Source: Parvimonas sp. oral taxon 393 str. F0440 (lineage in GTDB: Bacteria > Bacillota > Clostridia > Tissierellales > Peptoniphilaceae). Taken from it: a stretch of DNA of 64,000 nucleotides. The notes beneath the pieces are model-generated. The model had not been told where the DNA came from, searched no databases, and saw nothing but the letters and a program-made list of their open reading frames with translations. The translations under genes were made by a program, and so were the position numbers. The stretch lies in the NCBI GenBank assembly GCA_000223315.2, contig AFUS01000005.1, positions 248,001-312,000 on the forward strand. Reading direction: 5' to 3'. Position 1 is the stretch's first letter, and each line of letters opens with the position of its first letter. Of this stretch, positions 39,728 to 52,368 are shown in pieces.

Positions 39728-39816
39728 TGGTGCCGAGGACCGGAATCGAACCGGTACGATGAGTTAACATCGCAGGATTTTAAGTCCTGTGCGTCTGCCA
39801 GTTCCGCCACCCCGGC
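39728..39816 (-). tRNA. tRNA-Leu (TAA)
   Basis: Class II tRNA, 89 bases, with a long variable arm (GATG/CATC stem). Anticodon loop CTTAAAA between CAGGA and TCCTG. Discriminator A and encoded CCA. Confidence 0.96.
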
Positions 39817-39821
39817 ATAAT

Positions 39822-39896
39822 TGGCTCCCAGGGTGGGGCTCGAACCCACAACCTACCGGTTAACAGCCGGGTGCTCCACCATTGAGCTACCTAGGA
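39822..39896 (-). tRNA. tRNA-Asn (GTT)
   Basis: Anticodon loop CTGTTAA between CCCGG and CCGGT. Its 5' end lies about one base from the 3' end of the last 5S rRNA, so the two must be separated by precise cleavage. Confidence 0.95.
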
Positions 39897-39897
39897 G

Positions 39898-40012
39898 TTT
39901 GGCTGTTTTCTATTCTCCCAATACGAGATGTACTAGTACCTTCGACGTTTAAGAGCTTAACTTCTGTGTTCGAGATGGGAACAGGTGTATCCTCTTAGCA
40001 ATTACAGCCATA
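39898..40012 (-). rRNA. rrf: 5S ribosomal RNA (distal complete copy)
   Basis: About 115 bases. Terminal helix ATGGCTGT/ACAGCCA closes the molecule; the loop A to C segment ACACCTGTTCCCATCTCGAA and the helix IV-V part are complete. It matches the copy at 40285..40398 except for a few bases in the 5' strand near the helix I/II junction (AATTGCTAAGAGG against GATGGCTAGGAGG). Confidence 0.93.
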
Positions 40013-40032
40013 CTTATTTGTTTAATTTTGCT

Positions 40033-40054
40033 GTTAAGCTCTACGAGCTTTCAC
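40033..40054. repeat. 22-base spacer repeat, copy 1
   Basis: GTTAAGCTCTACGAGCTTTC plus AC. It contains the hairpin AAGCTC/GAGCTT. It differs from the copy at 40211..40232 by one base in the loop (TAC against TGC). It lies just downstream of the aberrant 5S-like unit. Confidence 0.7.
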
Positions 40055-40191
40055 TGTCGAAACTTACCATTTGTTTCACAAATGGAGTTTCTTAGTATCT
40101 GACCTACGACGCAATCATAGATTGCTGTTAGGTCATTAACTTCTGTGTTCGAGATGGGAACAGGTGTATCCTCTTAGCTATCACAACCATA
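40055..40191 (-). pseudogene. Chimeric 5S-like unit
   Basis: The first 56 bases (40136..40191, minus strand TATGGTTGTGATAGCTAAG onwards through GAAGTTAA) match the 5' half of the two flanking 5S genes. The 3' half is replaced by two strong hairpins: TGACCTA/TAGGTCA with inner GCAATC/GATTGC (40100..40135), and GAAACT..CCATTTGT/ACAAATGG..AGTTTC (40059..40091). The terminal ACAGCCA strand needed for helix I is missing. It could be a remodelled spacer, a decayed 5S, or an assembly chimera. Confidence 0.7.
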
Positions 40192-40210
40192 CTTAATTTA
40201 TTATTTTTTT

Positions 40211-40232
40211 GTTAAGCTCTGCGAGCTTTCAC
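40211..40232. repeat. 22-base spacer repeat, copy 2
   Basis: GTTAAGCTCTGCGAGCTTTC plus AC, with hairpin AAGCTC/GAGCTT. It stands between the 5S gene next to 23S and the chimeric unit. Confidence 0.7.
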
Positions 40233-40284
40233 AATAAAAAAATCATTTTAAATAAACAAAAAACCATTCTTTCGAGTGGTTTGT

Positions 40285-40398
40285 TTGGCTGTTTTCTATT
40301 CTCCCAATACGAGATGTACTAGTACCTTCGACGTTTAAGAGCTTAACTTCTGTGTTCGAGATGGGAACAGGTGTATCCTCCTAGCCATCACAGCCATA
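40285..40398 (-). rRNA. rrf: 5S ribosomal RNA (proximal copy)
   Basis: About 114 bases, in the normal place after 23S. Complete 5S with terminal helix TATGGCTGT/ACAGCCA and the conserved CCCATCTCGAAC segment. Confidence 0.95.
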
Positions 40399-40459
40399 CT
40401 TATTTGTTTGTTTAATATATTTCTGTTTAAAACCCCTACAACTAAAGAGTATATATTTC

Positions 40460-43358
<2,899 letters not shown>

Positions 43359-43390
43359 GAAATATATTTCTCTTTAATTGTCAGGTTTCT

Positions 43391-43466
43391 TGGTGGAGAT
43401 GAGGAGATTCGAACTCCTGACCCCCTGCTTGCAAGGCAGGTGCTCTCCCAACTGAGCTACACCCCC
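43391..43466 (-). tRNA. tRNA-Ala (TGC) in the 16S-23S spacer
   Basis: Anticodon loop CTTGCAA. The acceptor has the G3-U70 pair that identifies tRNA-Ala. Encoded CCA. No tRNA-Ile accompanies it, unlike many spacers. Confidence 0.97.
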
Positions 43467-43496
43467 AAAATGTTTTTTTACGACAGTATAAATTTT

Positions 43497-43575
43497 TGGG
43501 GGTTTTGCGTACCCGGCTTTGAAATTTACAAAAATTTATTTTTGTTTAAATTTCTAAGAATTGGGTGCACCCCCA
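43497..43575. other. Large hairpin in the 16S-23S spacer
   Basis: Outer arms TGGGGG..GTACCC and GGGTGC.CCCCCA enclose an inner stem of about 14 bp (GAAATTTA.CAAAAA with TTTTTG.TTTAAATTTC, 43521..43554). It lies between 16S and tRNA-Ala. A processing or antitermination role is possible. Confidence 0.5.
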
Positions 43576-43690
43576 CTCAATAATTATTAAGTATTTACTA
43601 CTAATTATCAAATGTTTTATACTATCCTAGCTATTTACTTCTTTTAGTTAGCCTTACAGCTTTTGGTTTAAAATTAAAAAATCGAACCAA

Positions 43691-43706
43691 AAACAGTGAT
43701 AAAACT
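43691..43706 (-). other. 3' arm of the 16S processing stem
   Basis: The minus-strand sequence here (AGTTTTATCACTGTTT) is complementary to the 16S leader at 45334..45350 (AAACAGTGATAAAAACT), with one bulged base. It would bring the two ends of pre-16S together for RNase III. Confidence 0.6.
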
Positions 43707-43739
43707 AAGAATTTATTTTGAACTGTCGTTCTTAGTACT

Positions 43740-45270
<1,531 letters not shown>

Positions 45271-45387
45271 AAAGTTCGTCTGCTCTCGCTGACTTTTGTT
45301 ACACCAAATTATTGTTTTTCTTTGTACTCTCAAAGTTTTTATCACTGTTTACTTTTCTTGGTTCATGTCACTATCTGCGACTTTATT

Positions 45388-45416
45388 AGTATATCATCAT
45401 TATTTCTATTTGTCAA
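45388..45416 (-). promoter_or_regulatory. rRNA promoter P2
   Basis: TTGACA, 17-base spacer, TATACT on the minus strand, preceded by GGTA. About 120 bases before 16S. Confidence 0.85.
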
Positions 45417-45514
45417 TACCTTTTTTAAAAAATATTTTAAAAATTATAATATTTTAATAGTGTTAATTTGTTTTTTAATGATATATTAATCAGTTGTTCT
45501 TCAAGTGCCTTAAT

Positions 45515-45543
45515 ATTATATCAGTCTTATTCTTTCTCGTCAA
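45515..45543 (-). promoter_or_regulatory. rRNA promoter P1
   Basis: TTGACG, 17-base spacer, TATAAT on the minus strand, also preceded by GGTA. It lies 127 bases upstream of P2, forming a tandem pair. Confidence 0.85.
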
Positions 45544-45592
45544 TACCCTTTTGACATATTTTTTAATTATTATTTCTTTTTTTATTATATTT

Positions 45593-46057
45593 TTATTTTT
45601 TTCTACCTTTAGTAGAAATCTCATCTATGTTTATTTTTAGTATATAGATTTTTTCAATATTTTTTTCTATATATTTCATTCCTGATTCTATGAAGTCTGG
45701 AGAATATTTATATAATATTGATTGTATTCCTATGTTTTTTTCTACGTCATCAATTATTGAAATTTTTCCAAATACAATTACAGACATATATTTTGTCGAA
45801 AACTGGTTTGGTAATCTCTCAACTTTATCTACCACCGTAAAAGAAATTTTAGAATTTTCTTCTATATTTTTTAATTTATGTCCACCTTGATTTGTACAAT
45901 GAATATATATTACATCATTATAATATGCATAGCTCACTGGTATTCCATAAGGTTGATTACAATTATCAGACGTTGAAAGCACTCCATACTCTCCGTTTTT
46001 TAGTAATTCTTTTCCCTCTTCCACACTGAGTTCTCTATCTTTTCTTCTCATTTCCAT
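45593..46057 (-). CDS. Pyridoxamine 5'-phosphate oxidase-fold flavoprotein, NimA-like
   Basis: 154 residues, FMN-binding split barrel. The start MEMRRKDREL followed by GEYGVLSTSDNCNQPYGIPVSYAYYNDVIYIH, then GHKLKNIEENSKISFTVV, is the typical NimA/NimC-like profile. Family members include nitroimidazole-resistance reductases, but most are uncharacterised flavoproteins. AAAGGGG lies 7 bases before the ATG. It ends close to the rRNA promoters. Confidence 0.85.
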   Translation of the reverse strand: MEMRRKDRELSVEEGKELLKNGEYGVLSTSDNCNQPYGIPVSYAYYNDVIYIHCTNQGGHKLKNIEENSKISFTVVDKVERLPNQFSTKYMSVIVFGKISIIDDVEKNIGIQSILYKYSPDFIESGMKYIEKNIEKIYILKINIDEISTKGRKK

Positions 46058-46100
46058 AATTTTACCCCTTTACTATTTTTTTCTTCTTACATTTTTAAAT

Positions 46101-46136
46101 AACAAAAAAGACAAGCATCACTGCTCATCTTTTTGT
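46101..46136. terminator. Terminator-like hairpin downstream of nadK
   Basis: AACAAAAAAGACAAGCA and TGCTCATCTTTTTGTT pair around a short loop with a few mismatches. It lies about 180 bases past nadK, before the Nim-like gene. Confidence 0.5.
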
Positions 46137-46312
46137 TTTATATCGGAACATTATATGAAAAAGCAACTAAATAAACTCATTGTTTTATTTTAATATAATA
46201 CAATTTTTTATTTATGCTCTATATCTGATATTATTATATCATATTTGTAGATTATTTCAATATTTTACTTATATTAATTTTCTATAGATATTTGTTGTAT
46301 TATAAGATTTTC

Positions 46313-47113
46313 TTATAAAAACTTGTCTTTCATATTTATCCAATACCAGTTTTCGTTAAATACTAATTTATATAACTTAAACCTAGACTTTCTAAATTCA
46401 AAATAAGCTACATCTGTATATCCCTTTTCAATTCCATCTGCTACAAAACTAATTTTTTTATGTTGATTTTCTAAAGGAACTATTTTCAGAGTAGAAGTAT
46501 CAGGAATTACCAATGAATTTGTAATTGTTCTGTATACTTTAGAAAATACAGGGGCCAATGGAGTTAATTGAAATCCCCTTAAAGACGGATACATTATACT
46601 TCCTCCTGCAGACATATTATATGCAGTACTTCCTGATGGTGTAGAAATTATTAAACCATCTCCCGCAAAAGTTTCAAGATGATTTCCGTCAATATAAACA
46701 TCCAAATGTATAATCTCTGAACTATTAGATTTAATAACAAAATCATTTAAACATTTATTAGAAAACACAATATCATTTGTTTTTAAATCACATTCCAATA
46801 ATCTAATTTTATCAACAGTATATTTTTCTTCTATATAATCATCTATAAATTTTTCTATTTTATTAAAACTAATTTCTTGAAAAAAACCGAGAGTTCCCGT
46901 ATTTATTCCAACAAAAGGTACTTTTGGAAAGTCGGAATTATGTACTCCTCTTATAAAGGCTCCATCTCCTCCTATACAGACTGTTAATTCGGCGTTTTCA
47001 TTAAAAGTTTCTGAAACTTCAAAACCTCTTTTTTCAAATAATTCCTTCGTCTTTATAAATGCCTCTAATGACTTTATGTTATCATTAAAAAATATATTTA
47101 TTAATCTTTTCAT
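46313..47113 (-). CDS. nadK: NAD kinase
   Basis: 266 residues; makes NADP from NAD. GGDG motif (TVCIGGDGAFIRG, about 47 to 51), GINTGTLGFF, and GSTAYNMSAGGSIMYPSLRGFQLTPLAP are all present. AAGGTG precedes the ATG. It is transcribed after the V-ATPase terminator and has no clear partner gene. Confidence 0.96.
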   Translation of the reverse strand: MKRLINIFFNDNIKSLEAFIKTKELFEKRGFEVSETFNENAELTVCIGGDGAFIRGVHNSDFPKVPFVGINTGTLGFFQEISFNKIEKFIDDYIEEKYTVDKIRLLECDLKTNDIVFSNKCLNDFVIKSNSSEIIHLDVYIDGNHLETFAGDGLIISTPSGSTAYNMSAGGSIMYPSLRGFQLTPLAPVFSKVYRTITNSLVIPDTSTLKIVPLENQHKKISFVADGIEKGYTDVAYFEFRKSRFKLYKLVFNENWYWINMKDKFL

Positions 47114-47173
47114 AATTTCACCTTTTATTTTAATCTATAAAAATATTTTAACACATTAAACATATATAAGCAA

Positions 47174-47197
47174 GAAAAAAGGAGCTTTTGCTCCTTT
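47174..47197 (-). terminator. Terminator of the V-type ATPase operon
   Basis: Perfect stem AAAGGAGC/GCTCCTTT with a 4-base loop and T-run on the minus strand, 5 bases past the subunit D stop. Confidence 0.9.
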
Positions 47198-47201
47198 AAT
47201 A

Positions 47202-47819
47202 CTACACATTTTTCTTTTTCTTAATCTTTTTTAATCTATAAAAATCTTCCCTTTCTTTTTCCTCAAGAACTTCTGAAATATATTTTTCAGTTTCTTCAAG
47301 GTTAGGAATTTGAATTTTATCCAAAGCATTTGCTCTTTTTTGATTCTTTTTTATTTCTATAGATAATTTATAAACCGTATTTTCAGTTTCTGCAAGTCTA
47401 TATACTAGTCTTTTTATTTTTTGAAACATTTTTATAGCTTCATCAATGGCAGGACTTGTCATATACATTCCATAATGTGGTCTTAAAGTTCCATGCTCGT
47501 ATTTTACACTTGGAACATCTAGTCCCATTATAGATTTATATGAAATTTCAAAATTTTCCGACTTATCTATTGATAAAGAGATGTCTTGCACATTCATAAC
47601 TCCCATAGTTATATTTGCCTCTTGTAAAATAGAGTAAGCTCTCTCAAATAGTACTTTTACATCTTCTTGAATTTCTTTCGCCTTTTCAATTTGTTGCATC
47701 ATCTCTTTTATAAGAACAGTTCTTTTTTTATCTATTAGATTGTAACCTACTTTAGATAATTTTAAATCCTGTTTGATTTTTAATAGATTTGATTTTGTAG
47801 GAGCAATATTTTGAATCAT
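47202..47819 (-). CDS. atpD: V-type ATP synthase subunit D
   Basis: 205-residue central-stalk subunit coupling catalysis to rotation. It starts IQNIAPTKSNLLKIKQDLKL, the family N-terminus, and is strongly helical (long coiled-coil ends). ATG 47819 has GGTGG 6 bases upstream. Last gene of the operon. Confidence 0.94.
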   Translation of the reverse strand: MIQNIAPTKSNLLKIKQDLKLSKVGYNLIDKKRTVLIKEMMQQIEKAKEIQEDVKVLFERAYSILQEANITMGVMNVQDISLSIDKSENFEISYKSIMGLDVPSVKYEHGTLRPHYGMYMTSPAIDEAIKMFQKIKRLVYRLAETENTVYKLSIEIKKNQKRANALDKIQIPNLEETEKYISEVLEEKEREDFYRLKKIKKKKNV

Positions 47820-47820
47820 A

Positions 47821-49191
47821 TTACCACCTTCCATATTTTTCTATATATTTACTTTCCAATCTGTCTAGTTCAATTTTAGGGAATAGTTTGAATAAATCCC
47901 AAGCAATATCAAGTGATTCTTCAATAGTTCTGGATTCATCAAAGTTTTGGTTTAAAAAGTTTTGTTCAAACTCCCTACCAAATTCCATATAAATTTTATC
48001 TATTTGTGTTAAATCATCTTCTCCAATTATTTGTGATAGCGAACGAACTTCGATAACTTTTGAATAAAGAGCAAATAACTGAGATTGTACCTGATCATGA
48101 TCTTCTCTTGTATATCCATCTCCAATGCCATCTTTCATAAGTCTTGACAATGAAGGCAAAATATTTACAGGTGGATAAATATTCTTTTGGAATAATTCTC
48201 TTGATAAAACTATTTGTCCTTCAGTAATAAAACCTGTAAGGTCAGGAATTGGATGTGTTATATCATCATTAGGCATCGTTAATATAGGAATTAAAGTAAT
48301 TGAACCTTTCTTTCCCTTTACCATTCCTGCTCTTTCATATAAAGTAGAAAGATCTGAATACAAATATCCAGGGTATCCTTTTCTACTAGGAACTTCTTCT
48401 CTTGCAGAAGAAATTTCTCTTAAAGCCTCTGCATAACTTGTAATATCAGTCATAACTACTAAGATATGCATTCCTTCTTCAAAGGCAAGATATTCTGCTG
48501 CAGTTAATGCAGTTCTAGGTGTTGAAATTCTTTCAACAATTGGTGCATCAGCAAGATTTATATATGAAACAACTCTTGATGATGCTCCCGATTCTTCAAA
48601 TGCACTTTTAAAGAACTCATAATCATCATATTTAATTCCCATTCCTGCAAATACTATCGCAAATTTGTCATCAGAATTTTTTAGTTTGGATTGTCTAACT
48701 ATTTGAGCTGCTAATGCATTATGTGTCAAACCATTTGATGAAAATATCGGAAGTTTTTGTCCTCTAATTAAAGTAGTAAGAGTATCAATAGCTGAAATTC
48801 CAGTTTCCAAATAATCTCTTGGATATTCTCTTGCAACAGGATTCATAGGTCTTCCATTAACATTATATTTTTTCTCTGAAATAATATAATCTCCATTGTC
48901 AATCGGTTCTCCTACACCATTAAAAGTTCTTCCTAAAATATCTTTACTAAGACAAATTTCAAGTGGAGTTCCTGTAAAAGTAACAGCGGAATTTTGTGTT
49001 GAAATTCCAGTTGTTCCTTCAAAAACTTGAGCAATTACCTTATCTCCTTGAATTCTAACAACCTTGGCTCTTCTTCTTTCACTTCCATCTATTACTATAT
49101 CCATCATTTCATCATAGCTGACATTATCTACACCTTTAAGTACAATCAAAGGTCCATCTATTTTTTCTAGTTTTAAATATTGTCTTTGCAT
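47821..49191 (-). CDS. atpB: V-type ATP synthase subunit B
   Basis: 456-residue non-catalytic nucleotide-binding subunit. It starts [15 protein letters not shown] at ATG 49191 with GTAGGTGA upstream. It has [18 protein letters not shown], where the P-loop glycines and lysine are altered as expected of B, and the [17 protein letters not shown] motif. Confidence 0.95.
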   Translation of the reverse strand: MQRQYLKLEKIDGPLIVLKGVDNVSYDEMMDIVIDGSERRRAKVVRIQGDKVIAQVFEGTTGISTQNSAVTFTGTPLEICLSKDILGRTFNGVGEPIDNGDYIISEKKYNVNGRPMNPVAREYPRDYLETGISAIDTLTTLIRGQKLPIFSSNGLTHNALAAQIVRQSKLKNSDDKFAIVFAGMGIKYDDYEFFKSAFEESGASSRVVSYINLADAPIVERISTPRTALTAAEYLAFEEGMHILVVMTDITSYAEALREISSAREEVPSRKGYPGYLYSDLSTLYERAGMVKGKKGSITLIPILTMPNDDITHPIPDLTGFITEGQIVLSRELFQKNIYPPVNILPSLSRLMKDGIGDGYTREDHDQVQSQLFALYSKVIEVRSLSQIIGEDDLTQIDKIYMEFGREFEQNFLNQNFDESRTIEESLDIAWDLFKLFPKIELDRLESKYIEKYGRW

Positions 49192-49200
49192 AATTATCAC

Positions 49201-50976
49201 CTACTCTCCCTGATTTTCGTCTATCAAAGCAGTATAATAGCTATTGATTTTTGCATTTAACTTTTCAAATGCTTCATCATAGTTTTCATTTGGAATATTA
49301 TATTTCATCTTAATAACTTCTTCAAATAAATCATCATTTTTTATACGAGTAAGGGCAACTTGTTGTTTTACAGCTAAAGTACAATTCATATATAAATTAT
49401 CTATTACTTTTAACATTTCAAATTGTTTTTTCAAAGGAACATAGCTATCTGTTTCATGCATTGCATTTTGTTGTAAAAATCCCTTTTTTAAAACTTTAGC
49501 TATTTCTATAACAATTCTTTGGTCATTTGGTAAAACATCTTCTCCAACCAATTGAACAATTTGATTCAATTTATTATCTTCTGAAAGAAGTTCCATCATC
49601 TTTGCTCTTAATTTTAAAAGTTCAGGAGATACATTTTCGTCATAATATTCTTTAATCAATGAAGTATAACCACTATAACTTGTAAGATAGTTTACAGCAG
49701 GATAGTGTCTTATATATGCTAAATTCTTATCCAAACCTATAAAGGCCGAAACAAATCTTTTAGTATTTTCTGTTACCGGTTCTGAAAAATCTCCACCAGG
49801 TGGAGAAACAGCCCCAATCACTGTAATTGAACCCTCTTTTTTTGAAAGAGTTTCAACATAACCTGCTCTTTCATAAAATTGTGCAATTCTTGAAGGAAGA
49901 TATGCAGGATATCCTTCTTCTGCAGGCATTTCTTCAAGTCTTCCTGAAATCTCTCTTAATGCTTCTGCCCATCTTGAAGTTGAGTCAGCCATTATTGCAA
50001 CATGGTAACCCATATCTCTATAATACTCTGCAATAGTTATTCCGGTATAGATTGAAGCTTCACGAGCGGCAACCGGCATATTTGAAGTATTTGCTATTAA
50101 AATTGTTCTTTCCATAAGCGGTTTTGAAGTTCTTGGGTCAATTAACTTTGGAAATTCTTCAAGAACATCTGTCATTTCATTACCACGTTCTCCACAGCCG
50201 ATATAAACTATAATATCAGCATCAGACCATTTTGCAAGTTGATGTTGAGTCATAGTTTTTCCTGTACCGAATCCACCCGGAAGTGCTGAAGTTCCTCCCT
50301 TTGCTATTGGAAAGAAAACATCAAGTACTCTTTGCCCTGTTACTAAAGGTCTTGAAATTGGCATTCTCACATCTATTGGACGTGGAATTCTTACAGGCCA
50401 TTTGTGATACATTTTTAATTTATGAATTTTTCCATCTTCATCTTTTATTGTTACTAAATCAGTTTCTAAATTATATTTTCCTGATGGTAAAGCTTCAATT
50501 ACTTCACCACTAACAGTTGGTGGAACTAAAATTTTATGTTCTATAAAACTTGTTTCTTGAGTTGTTGCAAAAATTTCTCCTGCAGATAATTTATCCCCAA
50601 CTTTAACAAGAATTTCAACATTCCATTGTTTTTCTTTATCAATGGAAACAAGTCCTATTCCCTCTGCAATAAATTCTCCTGTCATTGAATAAATTTGTTC
50701 AAGCGGTCTTTGAATCCCATCAAATATATTTCCTATAATTCCGGGACCTAATGTTACTGATAGTGGAACATTTGTACTTTCTATAGTTTCTCCAACTTTT
50801 AGTCCTTGTGTTTCTTCGTAAACTTGTATAGTCGCTACATCTTCGTCAATAGATATGATTTCTCCAATTAACTTTTTATCTCCAACCAAAACCATATCTC
50901 TAACTTTGTAAATTCCCATACTGTCTGCTTTAACAACAGGACCATTTATATCAATTATTTTAGGTATATTACACAT
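49201..50976 (-). CDS. atpA: V-type ATP synthase catalytic subunit A
   Basis: 591 residues. Walker A PGGFGTGKTM (about residues 230 to 240), [49 protein letters not shown]. The insertion typical of A subunits is in the N-terminal third. ATG 50976 is chosen since AGGAG lies 7 bases upstream. It is the hydrolytic centre of the complex. Confidence 0.97.
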   Translation of the reverse strand: MCNIPKIIDINGPVVKADSMGIYKVRDMVLVGDKKLIGEIISIDEDVATIQVYEETQGLKVGETIESTNVPLSVTLGPGIIGNIFDGIQRPLEQIYSMTGEFIAEGIGLVSIDKEKQWNVEILVKVGDKLSAGEIFATTQETSFIEHKILVPPTVSGEVIEALPSGKYNLETDLVTIKDEDGKIHKLKMYHKWPVRIPRPIDVRMPISRPLVTGQRVLDVFFPIAKGGTSALPGGFGTGKTMTQHQLAKWSDADIIVYIGCGERGNEMTDVLEEFPKLIDPRTSKPLMERTILIANTSNMPVAAREASIYTGITIAEYYRDMGYHVAIMADSTSRWAEALREISGRLEEMPAEEGYPAYLPSRIAQFYERAGYVETLSKKEGSITVIGAVSPPGGDFSEPVTENTKRFVSAFIGLDKNLAYIRHYPAVNYLTSYSGYTSLIKEYYDENVSPELLKLRAKMMELLSEDNKLNQIVQLVGEDVLPNDQRIVIEIAKVLKKGFLQQNAMHETDSYVPLKKQFEMLKVIDNLYMNCTLAVKQQVALTRIKNDDLFEEVIKMKYNIPNENYDEAFEKLNAKINSYYTALIDENQGE

Positions 50977-51003
50977 TACCTTTCTCCTCATTACAATTAT
51001 TAA

Positions 51004-51606
51004 TTAATTGTTTATTCCTAATTCTTTTTTCAACTTAGCTAAAATCTTTTTGTATTTTGTAGTCAATAGAAAATCAAGTGAATAATTTAATCTATAAGTT
51101 CTTTCCGCATTTTCTATTTCAAAACCACCAACTTTTATATCAAGACTTTTTTCAACCTTAATATCTCCTAAGACATTTTTTATTATTTCCTTATCTCTTC
51201 CAAAACTTTTTTCATAAACATAAACAACATCATTAGAATTTATTTCTGATTTTACATTTTTTAATGTATTTTTTAAATATTCTTCACCTTTTTCAGTCAT
51301 ATAAGAATTATTCAATTCTTCTTTAAGAGCTTTAAAAAATTCATCATATATTTCTTTATTCGTATTTAAAATAATATCTTGACCTTCTTTTAAAGTTTTT
51401 GAACGAATTTTATCTGATTTATTTTCAAGTTTTGTTCTATAGTCTCTCTTTAATTTTTCTATTTCTTCATATTTTTTAGCTTTATATTCTGTAATTAATC
51501 TTTCAGTTTCAGAAGCAATTTTTTTCAATTCTTCGTCATACTTTTCATCAATTTCTTCATTTAGTATTCTTTTAAATGACTCTATCTTATCTTCAATTGT
51601 TATCAT
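51004..51606 (-). CDS. atpE: V-type ATP synthase subunit E
   Basis: 200-residue peripheral-stalk subunit. The first half is a long charged helix (EKIESFKRILNEEIDEKYDEELKKI-type pattern), then a mixed C-terminal domain with GGFEIENAERTYRLNYSLD. It pairs with the G/H-type subunit encoded first in the operon. Confidence 0.88.
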   Translation of the reverse strand: MITIEDKIESFKRILNEEIDEKYDEELKKIASETERLITEYKAKKYEEIEKLKRDYRTKLENKSDKIRSKTLKEGQDIILNTNKEIYDEFFKALKEELNNSYMTEKGEEYLKNTLKNVKSEINSNDVVYVYEKSFGRDKEIIKNVLGDIKVEKSLDIKVGGFEIENAERTYRLNYSLDFLLTTKYKKILAKLKKELGINN

Positions 51607-51617
51607 AAGATTTCTCC

Positions 51618-51926
51618 TTAAATATTAATTCCTATTGATTCATTTATATAGTTTGTAATGAAATTTGGATCTCTTTTCAAACCTGTTCTATCCGGTATCT
51701 CAACTATAAGTGGAAAAATATTTTTTAACTTAACTGCCATAACTTCTTCACTAATAAGATTAAAAATATTTTCAGTTAAAATTAAAATTCCAATTTCCTT
51801 ATTATTTAGACAATCATTAAATTCTTCCAAAGCCTCTTCCCTAGTCTTTAAAACAACTCCTGTTATACCGGCTAATCTCATTCCTACAAGTGTATCTGTA
51901 TTATCAGATATAAGATAACTTATCAT
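51618..51926 (-). CDS. atpF: V-type ATP synthase subunit F
   Basis: 102 residues, central-stalk subunit. It begins MISYLISDNTDTLVGMRLAGI and contains IGILILTENIFNLI and PLIVEIPDR, the family signature. Confidence 0.92.
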   Translation of the reverse strand: MISYLISDNTDTLVGMRLAGITGVVLKTREEALEEFNDCLNNKEIGILILTENIFNLISEEVMAVKLKNIFPLIVEIPDRTGLKRDPNFITNYINESIGINI

Positions 51927-51935
51927 AGAATTCTC

Positions 51936-52358
51936 CTAAACTCTTTGTAAAATCATAATTGAAATTATAAGACCGTAAATAGCAATACCTTCTGCAAGTC
52001 CAAGAATAATAAGTGTTTTTCCTAAAATTGAAGAATCTTCTGAAACGGCACCGATTGCTGCTGAACCCGCTTGACCAACGCCAATTCCTGTACCAATTGC
52101 TGCAAGACCGGTTGATAAAGCTGCTGCTAAATATCCCATTCCACTAGCAGAACTTGCTGTTTTTTGTGTAGTTTCTGCTGCAAATGCAACATCCGGAATA
52201 AGTCCCATTAAAAATAAAGCTAAAATTGAAAAAACATTAATCGCTATTGCCTTTTTTAATCCTGATTTTGTAGTTTTCTTTCCTTTTCTTAAATAAGATA
52301 TACCTGTTAAAATAGTTGTTCCTATTCCTAAAGTTATTAATAATAAAGTAATTTTCAT
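51936..52358 (-). CDS. atpK: V-type ATP synthase subunit K (proteolipid)
   Basis: 140-residue ring subunit. An N-terminal hydrophobic segment (about 1 to 20) and another (about 40 to 62) precede a short linker, then the c-type hairpin (about 75 to 100 and 112 to 138). The ion-binding Glu lies in GLAEGIAIYGL and a Gln in GIGVGQAGSA. These side chains resemble those of sodium-binding K subunits, but ion choice is inferred. Confidence 0.93.
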   Translation of the reverse strand: MKITLLLITLGIGTTILTGISYLRKGKKTTKSGLKKAIAINVFSILALFLMGLIPDVAFAAETTQKTASSASGMGYLAAALSTGLAAIGTGIGVGQAGSAAIGAVSEDSSILGKTLIILGLAEGIAIYGLIISIMILQRV

Positions 52359-52368
52359 AATTTTCCTC

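Larger units (their letters stand above)
45271..45592 (-). other. rRNA operon leader and promoter region
   Basis: Gene-free stretch of about 320 bases with two promoters (45388..45416 and 45515..45543) and the 5' arm of the 16S processing stem (45334..45350). No open reading frame is supported. Confidence 0.6.
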
